DNA from: JBFISM01 sp041608535
Lineage (GTDB): Bacteria > Actinomycetota > Acidimicrobiia > Spongiisociales > UBA5794
DNA length: 6,180 nt
Assembly: GCA_041608535.1 (NCBI GenBank)
Contig: JBFISM010000175.1
Location: 1 to 6,180 of the forward strand
Direction of reading: 5' to 3'
The notes beneath the pieces are model-generated. The model saw only the letters and a program-made list of their open reading frames with translations, was not told the origin of the DNA and made no database searches. A program made the translations under genes and the position numbers. This document shows, piece after piece, positions 1-5,515 of the stretch (position 1 is its first letter; every line of letters begins with the position of its first letter).

Positions 1-4
1 GGTT

Positions 5-28
5 TCGAGGCAAGCAGGCTTGCCTCGA
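5..28. repeat. Perfect 11-bp inverted repeat, 2-nt loop
   Basis: The arms TCGAGGCAAGC (5-15) and GCTTGCCTCGA (18-28) are exact reverse complements around the dinucleotide AG. The spacer is too short for a normal RNA loop, so the top pair would have to open in RNA. As DNA it is close to a full palindrome. No T-rich tract follows on either strand within the visible sequence, so a classical intrinsic terminator is not supported. It could be a U-less terminator, a protein-binding dyad or an intergenic repeat. Confidence 0.6.
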
Positions 29-59
29 GGTTCGCTCGCCTGCGGCTCGCTCCAGGAGT

Positions 60-74
60 GCCGCCGTCGGCGGC
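60..74. repeat. Short GC-only inverted repeat
   Basis: GCCGCCG (60-66) and CGGCGGC (68-74) are perfect arms around a single T, which as RNA would be a 6-bp stem with a GTC loop. In a GC-rich genome such a stem can arise by chance. It is recorded because it stands among other hairpins. Confidence 0.35.
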
Positions 75-119
75 GTCGCTAGTTGTCGGGATGTGCCGCG
101 CATGTCGCCACATGCCGAG

Positions 120-166
120 TCGAAGGGGGACGGCGGAGCCTTTCCCCCTTCGAGCATCCCCCTTCG
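120..166 (-). terminator. Possible terminator with alternative stems
   Basis: TCGAAGGGGGA (120-130) pairs perfectly with TCCCCCTTCGA (143-153), with a 12-nt loop. The 10-base arm TCCCCCTTCG is then repeated exactly at 157-166, so one G-rich arm has two competing partners. It lies about 50-95 bases downstream of the minus-strand stop codon at 215. On that strand the stem is very strong but no U-run follows, so this would be a U-less (actinobacterial-style) terminator at best. It could also be a processing or binding element. Confidence 0.35.
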
Positions 167-214
167 GCACACCGCAAGGGCCTGATCCCGGGGCGAGAAG
201 GGTGCAGTAGCGAG

Positions 215-538
215 CTAAGGCTCCATGTCCTCCGGATAGTCGGCCGCATCGACGTCGTAGGCGTCTTCTCCCGGGGTTTCGTCGAGACCGAGCCGATCCG
301 CATCGAGGGTCTCCTCTCCGGGGGCGCCGTTTCGCAGGGCCGTCCGGGGGACGGCTGCGTCGGGATCCTCGAATACCGCGATGCCTTGGGCTTCCCCGCG
401 CTCGGTGACCACGCCGGCTACCGACGGGGGTGAGCCGAAGACCGTCACGCCTTCTGCCTCCTCCTCGGCACGCACCAGAGCCACATTCCGAAGAGGATGC
501 TCGGCCCGTTCGGGTCTATGGTGTCGCTGGGCGCTCAT
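215..538 (-). CDS. Acidic lysine-free small protein, unknown function
   Basis: A 107-residue protein I do not recognise. The ATG at 538 is preceded by GGAGG with a 5-base gap, and the codons favour G or C in third position, both supporting a real gene. The first 25 or so residues are basic (several Arg and His), then comes an EEEAE stretch, a more hydrophobic middle (VTVFGSPPS, GIAVFEDPD, residues about 30-60), and a strongly acidic tail ending YPEDMEP. There is no lysine, cysteine or tryptophan, no signal peptide and no membrane segment. The bipolar charge and low-complexity tail suggest a cytoplasmic, partly disordered protein. It lies 119 bases downstream of the EF-Tu-domain-like gene on the same strand and may share its transcript. 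No function is proposed. Confidence 0.6.
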   Translation of the reverse strand: MSAQRHHRPERAEHPLRNVALVRAEEEAEGVTVFGSPPSVAGVVTERGEAQGIAVFEDPDAAVPRTALRNGAPGEETLDADRLGLDETPGEDAYDVDAADYPEDMEP

Positions 539-597
539 GACACCCTCCGCTCTGACGTCGTCGATGATGTTGTACCGCAGTGGCCTCGCCCTGCCCA

Positions 598-611
598 GGG
601 TCCGAAGACCC
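598..611 (-). terminator. UUCG-tetraloop hairpin between two small genes
   Basis: Read on the minus strand this is a 5-bp stem GGGTC / GACCC closed by the TTCG loop in a C(UUCG)G context, an unusually stable RNA tetraloop. It lies 46 bases after the stop of the EF-Tu-domain-like gene. No U-tract follows, so it may be a weak terminator, a processing point or chance. Confidence 0.3.
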
Positions 612-657
612 AGCCCGGCTCCAGGCGAACCAGGTCAGTCGTGCCCTGGACCGGCAC

Positions 658-936
658 TCATTCGCTGCCGGAGTGGGAATGGGGTCGGATCCGGAACACG
701 AGGTCGTTCACCCGCGCCCGTTCGGCGACCCGGATACCCACCAACTGACCAACCTGCGCCGACTCGACCGGCTCATGGTCGATCTCCAGCGAGTCCACCT
801 CCTGGGTGAAGTTGGACGTGGTTCCAAGCACCCGGATCGTGTCTCCGACTCTCAGCTCGTCGGCTGTCACCTCGACTGCGGCCACCTCGACACGTGGGAA
901 GTAGTGGGTGACTCGACCGGTCAGTTCTTCGTCCAT
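658..936 (-). CDS. EF-Tu domain-2-like small protein
   Basis: A 92-residue protein resembling the small 'translation elongation factor-like' proteins. These consist only of the beta-barrel that forms domain 2 of translational GTPases, and in many genomes they accompany U32-family peptidases. Seen directly: an N-terminal GRVTHYFPRVEVAAVEV strand pair, LRVGDTIRVLGTTSNFTQ (residues 28-45), then VDSLEIDHEPVESAQVGQ and GIRVAERARVNDLVFRI, the usual order of the barrel. No G-domain motifs (P-loop, NKxD) are present, so it cannot be a GTPase. The ATG at 936 has GGGAGG 8 bases upstream. No peptidase partner lies in the window. It diverges from the dehydratase operon and precedes the acidic small protein on the same strand. 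The domain assignment is fairly secure; the cellular role of stand-alone copies is not established. Confidence 0.8.
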   Translation of the reverse strand: MDEELTGRVTHYFPRVEVAAVEVTADELRVGDTIRVLGTTSNFTQEVDSLEIDHEPVESAQVGQLVGIRVAERARVNDLVFRIRPHSHSGSE

Positions 937-1011
937 CGCATCTGCCTCCCGAAGCTGGTTTTGCCCGCAGCTCCGGCACTCCGTGTCGGAGGCTCCCAGC
1001 GACCTGCGAAC

Positions 1012-1027
1012 TTCTGATCAGTCAGAA
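1012..1027. promoter_or_regulatory. Dyad in the divergent promoter region
   Basis: TTCTGA (1012-1017) and TCAGAA (1022-1027) are perfect arms around TCAG, and CTGATCAG (1014-1021) is itself a palindrome. It lies 76 bases upstream of the minus-strand EF-Tu-domain-like start and 89 bases before the plus-strand dehydratase start, where a regulator serving both genes would be expected. No regulator gene is adjacent, and 6-bp arms can occur by chance. Confidence 0.3.
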
Positions 1028-1103
1028 TCGTCGCACAGTCCGTCTCCTTGTGACGATCCGGCGTGTCTCGCTGCGTGAGGCCGGCCCTCTGGCGGGAGAT
1101 TCG

Positions 1104-1109
1104 TATAGT
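1104..1109 (+). promoter_or_regulatory. Putative -10 element, leaderless dehydratase operon
   Basis: TATAGT (1104-1109) fits the TANNNT pattern of housekeeping -10 hexamers and stands out in GC-rich sequence. It ends 6 bases before the ATG at 1116, so the expected transcription start would fall on or next to the A of the start codon. The only purine-rich stretch upstream (GGGAG, 1093-1097) is 18 bases from the ATG, too far for a ribosome binding site. Leaderless translation is common in actinobacteria. No clear -35 hexamer is visible. Confidence 0.45.
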
Positions 1110-1115
1110 TCCCGG

Positions 1116-1604
1116 ATGACGCTCATCACATCGGACGCAGTTGCCTGGGCAAACCAGGAGTTCCCGGCGTACTCGGTCACGGTGGGTCGCAGTGACATCC
1201 AGCGGTTTGCAATGGCGATCGGCGAGCGCGATCCGATCCACCTCGACATCGCCGCGGCGCAGGCTGCCGGCTACGCCGACGTCGTGGCGCCGCCCTATTT
1301 CCCGTACGTCCTCCGCATGCAGGCCGGCACTCTGGGACCGAAGGCAGCGCTGGCGCCGGACGGGTCGCCTGCTCGCGATGTGCCGCCGCTGGAAACGACC
1401 CGCGCGATGGCGGGGGAGACGAGCATCGAATTCGGCACACGGGTGGTCGCCGGGGACACGATCACCGTCGCCAAACGCATCGTCGACCTGTACGAGAAGG
1501 AGGGCCGCTCGGGAGCCCTCGTCTTCCTCGTCACCGAATTCGAGTTCACCAACCAGCGGGGCGAGCTGGTGATGCGGGAGACGTTCACGAGGATCTTCCG
1601 ATGA
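1116..1604 (+). CDS. FAS1-like/MaoC-type dehydratase, N-subunit
   Basis: A 162-residue hotdog-fold protein of the N-terminal MaoC/FAS1-like dehydratase family, whose members hydrate or dehydrate enoyl thioesters (CoA or ACP). Seen: YSVTVGRSDIQRFAMAIGER (residues 19-38), the hydratase-loop signature GERDPIHLD (36-44), GYADVVAPPYFPYV after the hot-dog helix, and the late strands TSIEFGTRVVAGDTITV and FLVTEFEFTNQRGELV. In canonical R-hydratases the loop is G-D-x-N-P-x-H. Here the first Asp is Glu37 and Asn is Asp39, while His42 is kept. An in-frame GTG at 1050 would add 22 residues, but it has no ribosome binding site and extends beyond where family similarity begins, so the ATG at 1116 is preferred. 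The stop overlaps the next start in ATGA. It is probably one half of a heteromer with the next protein. Confidence 0.8.
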   Translation: MTLITSDAVAWANQEFPAYSVTVGRSDIQRFAMAIGERDPIHLDIAAAQAAGYADVVAPPYFPYVLRMQAGTLGPKAALAPDGSPARDVPPLETTRAMAGETSIEFGTRVVAGDTITVAKRIVDLYEKEGRSGALVFLVTEFEFTNQRGELVMRETFTRIFR

Positions 1605-1993
1605 ACGTCGGCGATCGAATTCCCGAAGTCGAACGCACACCCGACGCCGTGGACCTCTTCATGTTCAGTGCCGCCGCGTGGCTGCTCCACCGCATCCACT
1701 ATGACCTGCCGTACACCACCGAGGAGGAGGGGCATCCCGAGCTGCTCATCCACGGCCCGCTGCAGGGCACCTATTTGATGCAAGCCGCACAGTGGTGGCT
1801 CGGGACTGACGCGTCGATTCACTCGATCACCTACCGGCACAAGGCGCCGGCCTATCTCGGTGACACGCTCGTGTGCGGCGGCGAAGTCACGACCGTGAGC
1901 AACCGCACCGTCGAGATGGAGTTGTGGGCGAGGAAGCCCGACGGCACCGTGACCACGGAAGGTCGCGCCGTGTTTGCGACGGGAGCCGGCTGA
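1601..1993 (+). CDS. MaoC-like hydratase, C-subunit
   Basis: A 130-residue hotdog protein resembling the C-terminal half of mesaconyl-CoA-hydratase-type and FAS1-like dehydratases. The signature HRIHYD (residues 30-35) gives the likely catalytic His and Asp, followed by the family block GHPELLIHGPLQGTYLMQ (44-61) and the strands ITYRHKAPAYLGDTLVCGGEV. Family members as I recall them usually have an Asn two residues before the first His (W-N-x-H); here it reads W-L-L-H. GAGG lies 8 bases before the ATG, and the start overlaps the previous stop by 4 bases. The next gene begins immediately after its stop. Two consecutive hotdog genes imply one two-subunit hydratase. The substrate is unknown; branched or C4-C5 enoyl-CoAs are possible by family only. 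Confidence 0.8.
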   Translation: MNVGDRIPEVERTPDAVDLFMFSAAAWLLHRIHYDLPYTTEEEGHPELLIHGPLQGTYLMQAAQWWLGTDASIHSITYRHKAPAYLGDTLVCGGEVTTVSNRTVEMELWARKPDGTVTTEGRAVFATGAG

Positions 1994-3667
1994 ATGCCCG
2001 TCGCCGGAGAAGTCCTCGCCCGCATGCTCGACGGCTACGGGGTCACCCACGTGTTCCACGTGCCCGCCGTGCTGCGGCGCACCATGGTGGAGATCGAGCG
2101 GCATACCGACATCAAGCGGGTCCGTCCGCACGGTGAGAAGTCCGCTGCCTACATGGCCGACGGCTACGCCCGGGCATCGGGCAAGCCCGGGATATGCATG
2201 GCGCAGGTCGTAGGGGCGCTCAACCTGGCGGCGGGTCTCCGTGATGCCCACCTGGCTAACGCACCCGTCATCGCCATGACCGGTGGCCGCTTTCCGGCGA
2301 CGAAGTTCCGCCAGGTGTATCAAGAGGTCGACGACGTCCCCGCTTTCGAGCCGGTCACCAAATGGAATGCGACCATCGACGACGCCAGCCGCATTCCCGA
2401 CATGCTGCGCCAGGCATTTCGGGTGGCAACCTCGGGCGCACCCGGCCCGGTCCACCTCCAATTCCAAGGCAACGAGGGCCAGATCGATCTCGACGAGATC
2501 GACGAAGCGGCCCTCGTCGAAGAGCAGTACACGGCGGTGCCGCCGCACCGCCCGGTGCCCGAGTCGCCTACCGGCCTGGCCGAGGCGGTGCAGCTGCTCG
2601 AGGAGGCCGACCGTCCGGTGATCGTCGCCGGTGGCGGGGTTCGCAGCAGCGGAGGAGGCGAGTCGCTCATTCGCCTCGCCGAGAGTCTGGCCATCCCGGT
2701 GGCCACGTCGCTCAACGGCAAGGATGCGATCCCGGCGAACCACCCGCTGTCGGTCGGTGTGGTGGGGACGTACTCGAGGGCCTCGGCAAACCGGGTGGTC
2801 GGTGCGGCCGATCTGGTGTTCTTCGTCGGAACCGAGACCGGAGGCATGACCACACACTTCTGGCAGGTGCCGCTGCTCGATCGACGGGTGATCCAGCTCG
2901 ACATCGAGCCCCAAGCGATCGGCCGCAACTACCCACCCCTCGTGGCCCTCCACGGTGACGCTCGGGCCGTGCTCGACCGGATGCAGGCGTTGACGCCTCC
3001 CACCCCGCCGGAGCGAGACGACTGGGTGGACACGGCGGCCGGGCATGTCGCCGCCTGGTACGACGAATGGACGCCCCTGCTCACCTCCGACGCCATCCCC
3101 ATTCGTCCCGAGCGCATCGTCAACGAACTCAGCCGGCACACCCCCGCCGATGCCATCGTGGTCGTCGACACCGGGCACGCCGGGATGTGGATGGGCGGGA
3201 TGTACGACGTGTCGGCCGGGCAGAGCTACATCCGCAGCGCAGGTCATCTCGGTTGGGCCTTCCCCGCCGCACTCGGGGCCAAATGTGCCGCACCCGATCG
3301 ACCGGTGGTGTGCTTCACCGGTGATTCGGGCTTTTGGTACCACATCGCCGAGATCGAGACGGCCGTCCGCTGGGACATCGCCGCGGTGACCGTGGTCAAC
3401 AACAACTCGAGTGGCAACCAATCCAAGCGTGGCTTCGATCGGGCATACGGCGGCGTGCAATCGGAGAAGGGCGCCCACGAGTTGTGGAAGTTCACCGACG
3501 TCGATTTTGCGGCACTCGCCGAACAGATCGGGGCCCTCGGGATCAGGGTGGAGCGGCCCGGCGAGTTCGTCCCCGCCCTCGAGCGGGCTGTGGCCGGTGG
3601 CCGGCCCGCGATCATCGACGTCGTGACCGATATCGATGCGCTGGCACCGCTGGCGGTCACCGACTGA
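1994..3667 (+). CDS. ThDP-dependent acetolactate-synthase-like enzyme
   Basis: A 557-residue thiamine-diphosphate enzyme with the full three-domain layout. The pyrimidine-binding domain (about 1-170) contains PHGEKSAAYMADGYARASG, placing the cofactor-activating Glu at E48. The central Rossmann-like domain (about 190-330) starts DRPVIVAGGGV and includes DLVFFVGTETGG and VIQLDIEP. The pyrophosphate-binding domain (about 370-545) has the metal/ThDP motif GDSGFW (443-448) ending VVNNN (467-471). AGHLGWAFPAALGAK precedes it, with Leu where acetolactate synthases usually have Met below the thiazolium. Length and order fit the IlvB/acetolactate synthase group, which decarboxylates 2-keto acids and ligates the product. 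Glyoxylate carboligase is unlikely because that enzyme lacks the Glu. No small regulatory subunit gene follows, so a biosynthetic AHAS role is doubtful. The ATG directly follows the previous TGA, with GGGAG 9 bases before it. It converges with the anti-sigma gene, 10 bases apart. Confidence 0.85.
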   Translation: MPVAGEVLARMLDGYGVTHVFHVPAVLRRTMVEIERHTDIKRVRPHGEKSAAYMADGYARASGKPGICMAQVVGALNLAAGLRDAHLANAPVIAMTGGRFPATKFRQVYQEVDDVPAFEPVTKWNATIDDASRIPDMLRQAFRVATSGAPGPVHLQFQGNEGQIDLDEIDEAALVEEQYTAVPPHRPVPESPTGLAEAVQLLEEADRPVIVAGGGVRSSGGGESLIRLAESLAIPVATSLNGKDAIPANHPLSVGVVGTYSRASANRVVGAADLVFFVGTETGGMTTHFWQVPLLDRRVIQLDIEPQAIGRNYPPLVALHGDARAVLDRMQALTPPTPPERDDWVDTAAGHVAAWYDEWTPLLTSDAIPIRPERIVNELSRHTPADAIVVVDTGHAGMWMGGMYDVSAGQSYIRSAGHLGWAFPAALGAKCAAPDRPVVCFTGDSGFWYHIAEIETAVRWDIAAVTVVNNNSSGNQSKRGFDRAYGGVQSEKGAHELWKFTDVDFAALAEQIGALGIRVERPGEFVPALERAVAGGRPAIIDVVTDIDALAPLAVTD

Positions 3668-3677
3668 GGCGAGGTGG

Positions 3678-4361
3678 TCAGACGCCGGCGGCGCCGAGTA
3701 TCGCCAGCAGCACGAACAACGCCGTCGGTACGGCGGCCAGCAGCAGGATGAACACGACCCAGCGGGGGAGCCGCACCCCGGCCCGAGTGCTGTTGAAGAC
3801 GAGAGCGATCAACGGCAGCGCCATGAAGGTGATGGCATGGAGAATCCCCATTGCCAGCAGCAGCCCAGCTATCCGAGCGAGCGCCTCCCACACCTGGTCG
3901 CCAAGCCGCCCGGTGAGATACGGCCGCGGCGCCTCGAAGACGGCGCTGAGCAGGACATAGCCGGCGAACACCAGGTAGTAGGCCACGTCGAGCAAACGCA
4001 GCAGATGACCACCCACCGAGCCGCTCGTCACGAACAGCTCGTCGACGTAGCCGCGGCCAAACCGGCGGATCGCCGGTCCCAGTGTCACGATGGCCGTCAC
4101 CAGCACCACCGTCTCCATCGCTTCGAGAATGCGCCACTCGATCACCGTTCGCCCGTTGAACGGGTGCGGTGCGGTGGCGAGCCAAGCCACGACAACCACG
4201 GCGGCGAGCACCGCACCGATCGCCAAACTCGTCCGCCACAACCGGCGTCGGTGTTGCGTGTCCTCCTCGATCGAGTACAGCACGCGCGACCACAGGTCGG
4301 GGCTCGGCTCGTACTCGTCCATCATGCGGAGGGCGGCGCTGAGACGTTGCTCGGAGGTCAT
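3678..4361 (-). CDS. Putative membrane anti-sigma factor with novel module
   Basis: A 227-residue membrane protein, likely the anti-sigma partner of the ECF sigma factor whose stop it overlaps (ATGA); GGAGGAG precedes its ATG by 5 bases. Residues 1-42 are soluble and charged, with EPSPDLWSRVLYSIEED (18-34), the kind of short helical N-terminus that binds sigma; no zinc-finger HxxxCxxC is present. Five hydrophobic segments follow at about 43-63, 78-98, 120-142, 161-189 and 201-225. The segment at 74-193 aligns without gaps to the small membrane protein at 5516-5914, sharing EW, LGPxI, RFGxGY, DxAYYLxF, YVL, ARIxG, MGxLH and LPxI. Arg-rich loops after helices 2 and 4 predict a cytoplasmic N-terminus. 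The anti-sigma role is inferred from position and layout; the sensed signal is unknown. An alternative is an unrelated membrane protein co-transcribed with sigma. Confidence 0.7.
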   Translation of the reverse strand: MTSEQRLSAALRMMDEYEPSPDLWSRVLYSIEEDTQHRRRLWRTSLAIGAVLAAVVVVAWLATAPHPFNGRTVIEWRILEAMETVVLVTAIVTLGPAIRRFGRGYVDELFVTSGSVGGHLLRLLDVAYYLVFAGYVLLSAVFEAPRPYLTGRLGDQVWEALARIAGLLLAMGILHAITFMALPLIALVFNSTRAGVRLPRWVVFILLLAAVPTALFVLLAILGAAGV

Positions 4362-4927
4362 GTCTGCTCCTCCAGGACCGGAGCCAGGGCGTGTAACCCT
4401 CGCCGACAGTGGGTCTTCACCGAGTTGGGGGAGATCCCCATCGTCTCGGCGATCTCGCGTTCAGACAGTTCGAGGTAAAACCGCAGGACGAGACAATCCC
4501 GTTGCCGCGCCGGGAGACCGCGCAGCGCCTCGAGAATCACCCGGTTGTCCGCGGAGGCGATGGCCAGGTCCTCGAACGGCCTCCCCGGGTTGTCGGTACC
4601 CATCGCCTCGCGATGACGCAGCGACACGAGTCCCCGGCGGTTGTGATCCCGGGCGAGGTTGAGCACGATGGAGCGGAGATACGGGGCCGCCCGCTCCAGA
4701 TCACGGATGCGGTCGGCGCTGCGGTGCAGACGGATGAAGGCTTCTTGCACGATGTCCTCAGCAGCGTTGCGGTCGTCGGTGAACAATCGCGCCATCCGCA
4801 CCAGCGACGGGCCCTCCCGGCGAAACAGATCGGCGACCAAGGCGTCGGCATCGACGCCTGGCGCCACCGTTGCGTCTTCGATGCTCACTGTCATGTCGCT
4901 GTGCCGTTTCGTGGGAGCGGGATCCAT
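4358..4927 (-). CDS. ECF-type RNA polymerase sigma factor
   Basis: A 189-residue extracytoplasmic-function sigma-70 factor. Region 2 covers about residues 30-95: LFRREGPSLVRMARL, then DDRNAAEDIVQEAFIRLH (the core-binding helix with DIVQEAF at 58-64), and APYLRSIVLNLARDHNRR contacting the -10 element. Region 4 covers about 125-185: LRGLPARQRDCLVLRFYLE, LSEREIAETMGISPNSVKTH (a helix-turn-helix reading the -35) and CRRGLHAL. No extra C-terminal sensor domain is present. Three starts are in frame: GTG at 4945 (no ribosome binding site), ATG at 4927 (GGGGAG 10 bases upstream) and ATG at 4894 (weak site). I chose 4927. That start lies in the loop of a strong inverted repeat. The stop overlaps the anti-sigma start by 4 bases, the usual sigma/anti-sigma arrangement. 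The secreted SOD-like gene ends 47 bases upstream. Confidence 0.9.
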   Translation of the reverse strand: MDPAPTKRHSDMTVSIEDATVAPGVDADALVADLFRREGPSLVRMARLFTDDRNAAEDIVQEAFIRLHRSADRIRDLERAAPYLRSIVLNLARDHNRRGLVSLRHREAMGTDNPGRPFEDLAIASADNRVILEALRGLPARQRDCLVLRFYLELSEREIAETMGISPNSVKTHCRRGLHALAPVLEEQT

Positions 4928-4942
4928 GGTGATCCCGCTCCC
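4913..4942 (-). promoter_or_regulatory. 12-bp inverted repeat over the sigma start
   Basis: GGGAGCGGGATC (4913-4924) and GATCCCGCTCCC (4931-4942) are perfect reverse complements around CATGGT. On the coding (minus) strand the loop reads ACCATG, so the likely sigma start codon is in the loop and its ribosome binding site lies at the base of the 5' arm. If formed in mRNA, the stem would hide the ribosome binding site. It could instead be a DNA operator, or a stem separating the sigma/anti-sigma pair from the upstream SOD-like gene. No U-run follows, so a standard terminator is not supported. The repeat is certain; its function is inferred. Confidence 0.6.
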
Positions 4943-4974
4943 CACCTCTCGCTTTCGGTCTCGTCGTCAGGCGG

Positions 4975-5454
4975 TCAAGTCAGATCGACACACGCCAGCC
5001 GGATGGAGGTGTCGGGCGGATAGTGGATCACGATCGATTGTGCTTCCGGTCTCGCCCATGCGGCGTGTCCCGCCACCCCGATGCCGTTCCCCGCTGAGTT
5101 GGTGTGGATCACCGGCCAGATCTCGTTCACCGCATCGACGGGGCCTCCGACGAGGTTCTGGTAGTGGCCGCCGCCGGGTGGAGCGAAACTGCACGGCTGG
5201 TTGTGGACGTGTGTCGGGTAGGTGGTGTTCGGGTCGAGCCCGGATACCCTCACCAGCACATTGGTCTGGCCTCCGTCATCGGGGAGACGCACCATCATGG
5301 CGGCCCCGGTGATGCGGTAGCCGAGTTCCGTGCCTCCCGGCAGAGTGTCGAAGTGACCCTTGGTGACTTGGACGTGCCCGGCGGTGGCCGGCATCGCAAT
5401 CGCGATCAACGACAGTGCCAGCAACGCGGCGAGCACGATCCTACGTATCGTCAT
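4975..5454 (-). CDS. Secreted Cu-only-like superoxide dismutase homologue
   Basis: A 159-residue exported protein related to Cu/Zn superoxide dismutase, which converts superoxide to peroxide outside the membrane. The signal peptide is MTIRR plus a hydrophobic stretch to about residue 25 (MPATA-GH). The copper-ligand pattern is present: THVHNQPC (His82, His84, Cys88), GGGHYQN (His97, the bridging position) and SIVIHYPPD (His144). IRLAC gives Arg152 and Cys155, matching the active-site Arg and the disulfide partner of Cys88. The zinc loop lacks its usual His/His/Asp set, and the electrostatic loop between the last Cu His and Arg is only seven residues. This resembles Cu-only SODs. The ATG at 5454 follows a strong GAGGAGGAGGAA site; upstream in-frame starts lack one. 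It is flanked by the small membrane protein and the sigma gene. Catalytic activity is unproven; a copper-binding or sensing role is also possible. Confidence 0.7.
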   Translation of the reverse strand: MTIRRIVLAALLALSLIAIAMPATAGHVQVTKGHFDTLPGGTELGYRITGAAMMVRLPDDGGQTNVLVRVSGLDPNTTYPTHVHNQPCSFAPPGGGHYQNLVGGPVDAVNEIWPVIHTNSAGNGIGVAGHAAWARPEAQSIVIHYPPDTSIRLACVDLT

Positions 5455-5515
5455 GTGTATTTCCTCCTCCTCACGCATGTAGGCGCCGTAGCGCGCGGCT
5501 CTTGTCGAGTGTGTG

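Larger units (their letters stand above)
1..214. other. Gene-free, hairpin-rich intergenic segment
   Basis: I see no convincing gene here. Small open frames exist on both strands, but none combines a ribosome binding site with recognisable protein features. The segment carries at least three strong inverted repeats (5-28, 60-74 and 120-153), annotated separately. It lies downstream of the minus-strand gene that ends at 215, so some of these stems may stop or process its transcript. The phrase TCGCCTG-CGGCTC (36-48) resembles TCGCCTGGCGGCTC inside the direct repeats at the other end of the window, which may be a family of short intergenic repeats. Confidence 0.6.

Noticed and set aside
83..433. 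A 116-codon plus-strand frame opposite the acidic small protein
   Set aside because: It has no ribosome binding site and starts in the hairpin-rich region; the minus-strand frame has a good site and better codon use.
921..1640. A 239-codon minus-strand frame across the divergent region
   Set aside because: It is antisense to the first hydratase gene, very rich in Arg and His, and no domain is visible.
1295..3478. A 727-codon open frame on the minus strand
   Set aside because: It lies antisense to the hydratase and ThDP genes, whose families are recognisable with intact motifs. It is rich in His, Arg and Gly, has no recognisable domain, and is the usual by-product of GC-biased third codon positions.
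1994..3667. Glyoxylate carboligase or oxalyl-CoA decarboxylase
   Set aside because: Glyoxylate carboligase lacks the cofactor-activating Glu, which is present here as E48. The context around the Glu (EKSAAYMADGYARA) fits acetolactate-synthase-like enzymes better than the oxalyl-CoA decarboxylase pattern.
3244..4293. A 349-codon minus-strand frame overlapping two genes
   Set aside because: It is out of frame with the membrane anti-sigma protein on the same strand and antisense to the ThDP gene, with low-complexity Arg/Ala composition and no domain.
3636..4478. A 280-codon plus-strand frame opposite the anti-sigma gene
   Set aside because: It is rich in His, Gln and Arg with no motif, while the minus strand encodes hydrophobic helices and a sigma factor with proper ribosome sites and overlap.
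4913..4942. Intrinsic terminator of the SOD-like gene
   Set aside because: The stem is strong and correctly placed after the stop codon, but no U-run follows and the stem encloses the next start codon, so a regulatory reading fits better. U-less termination is not excluded.
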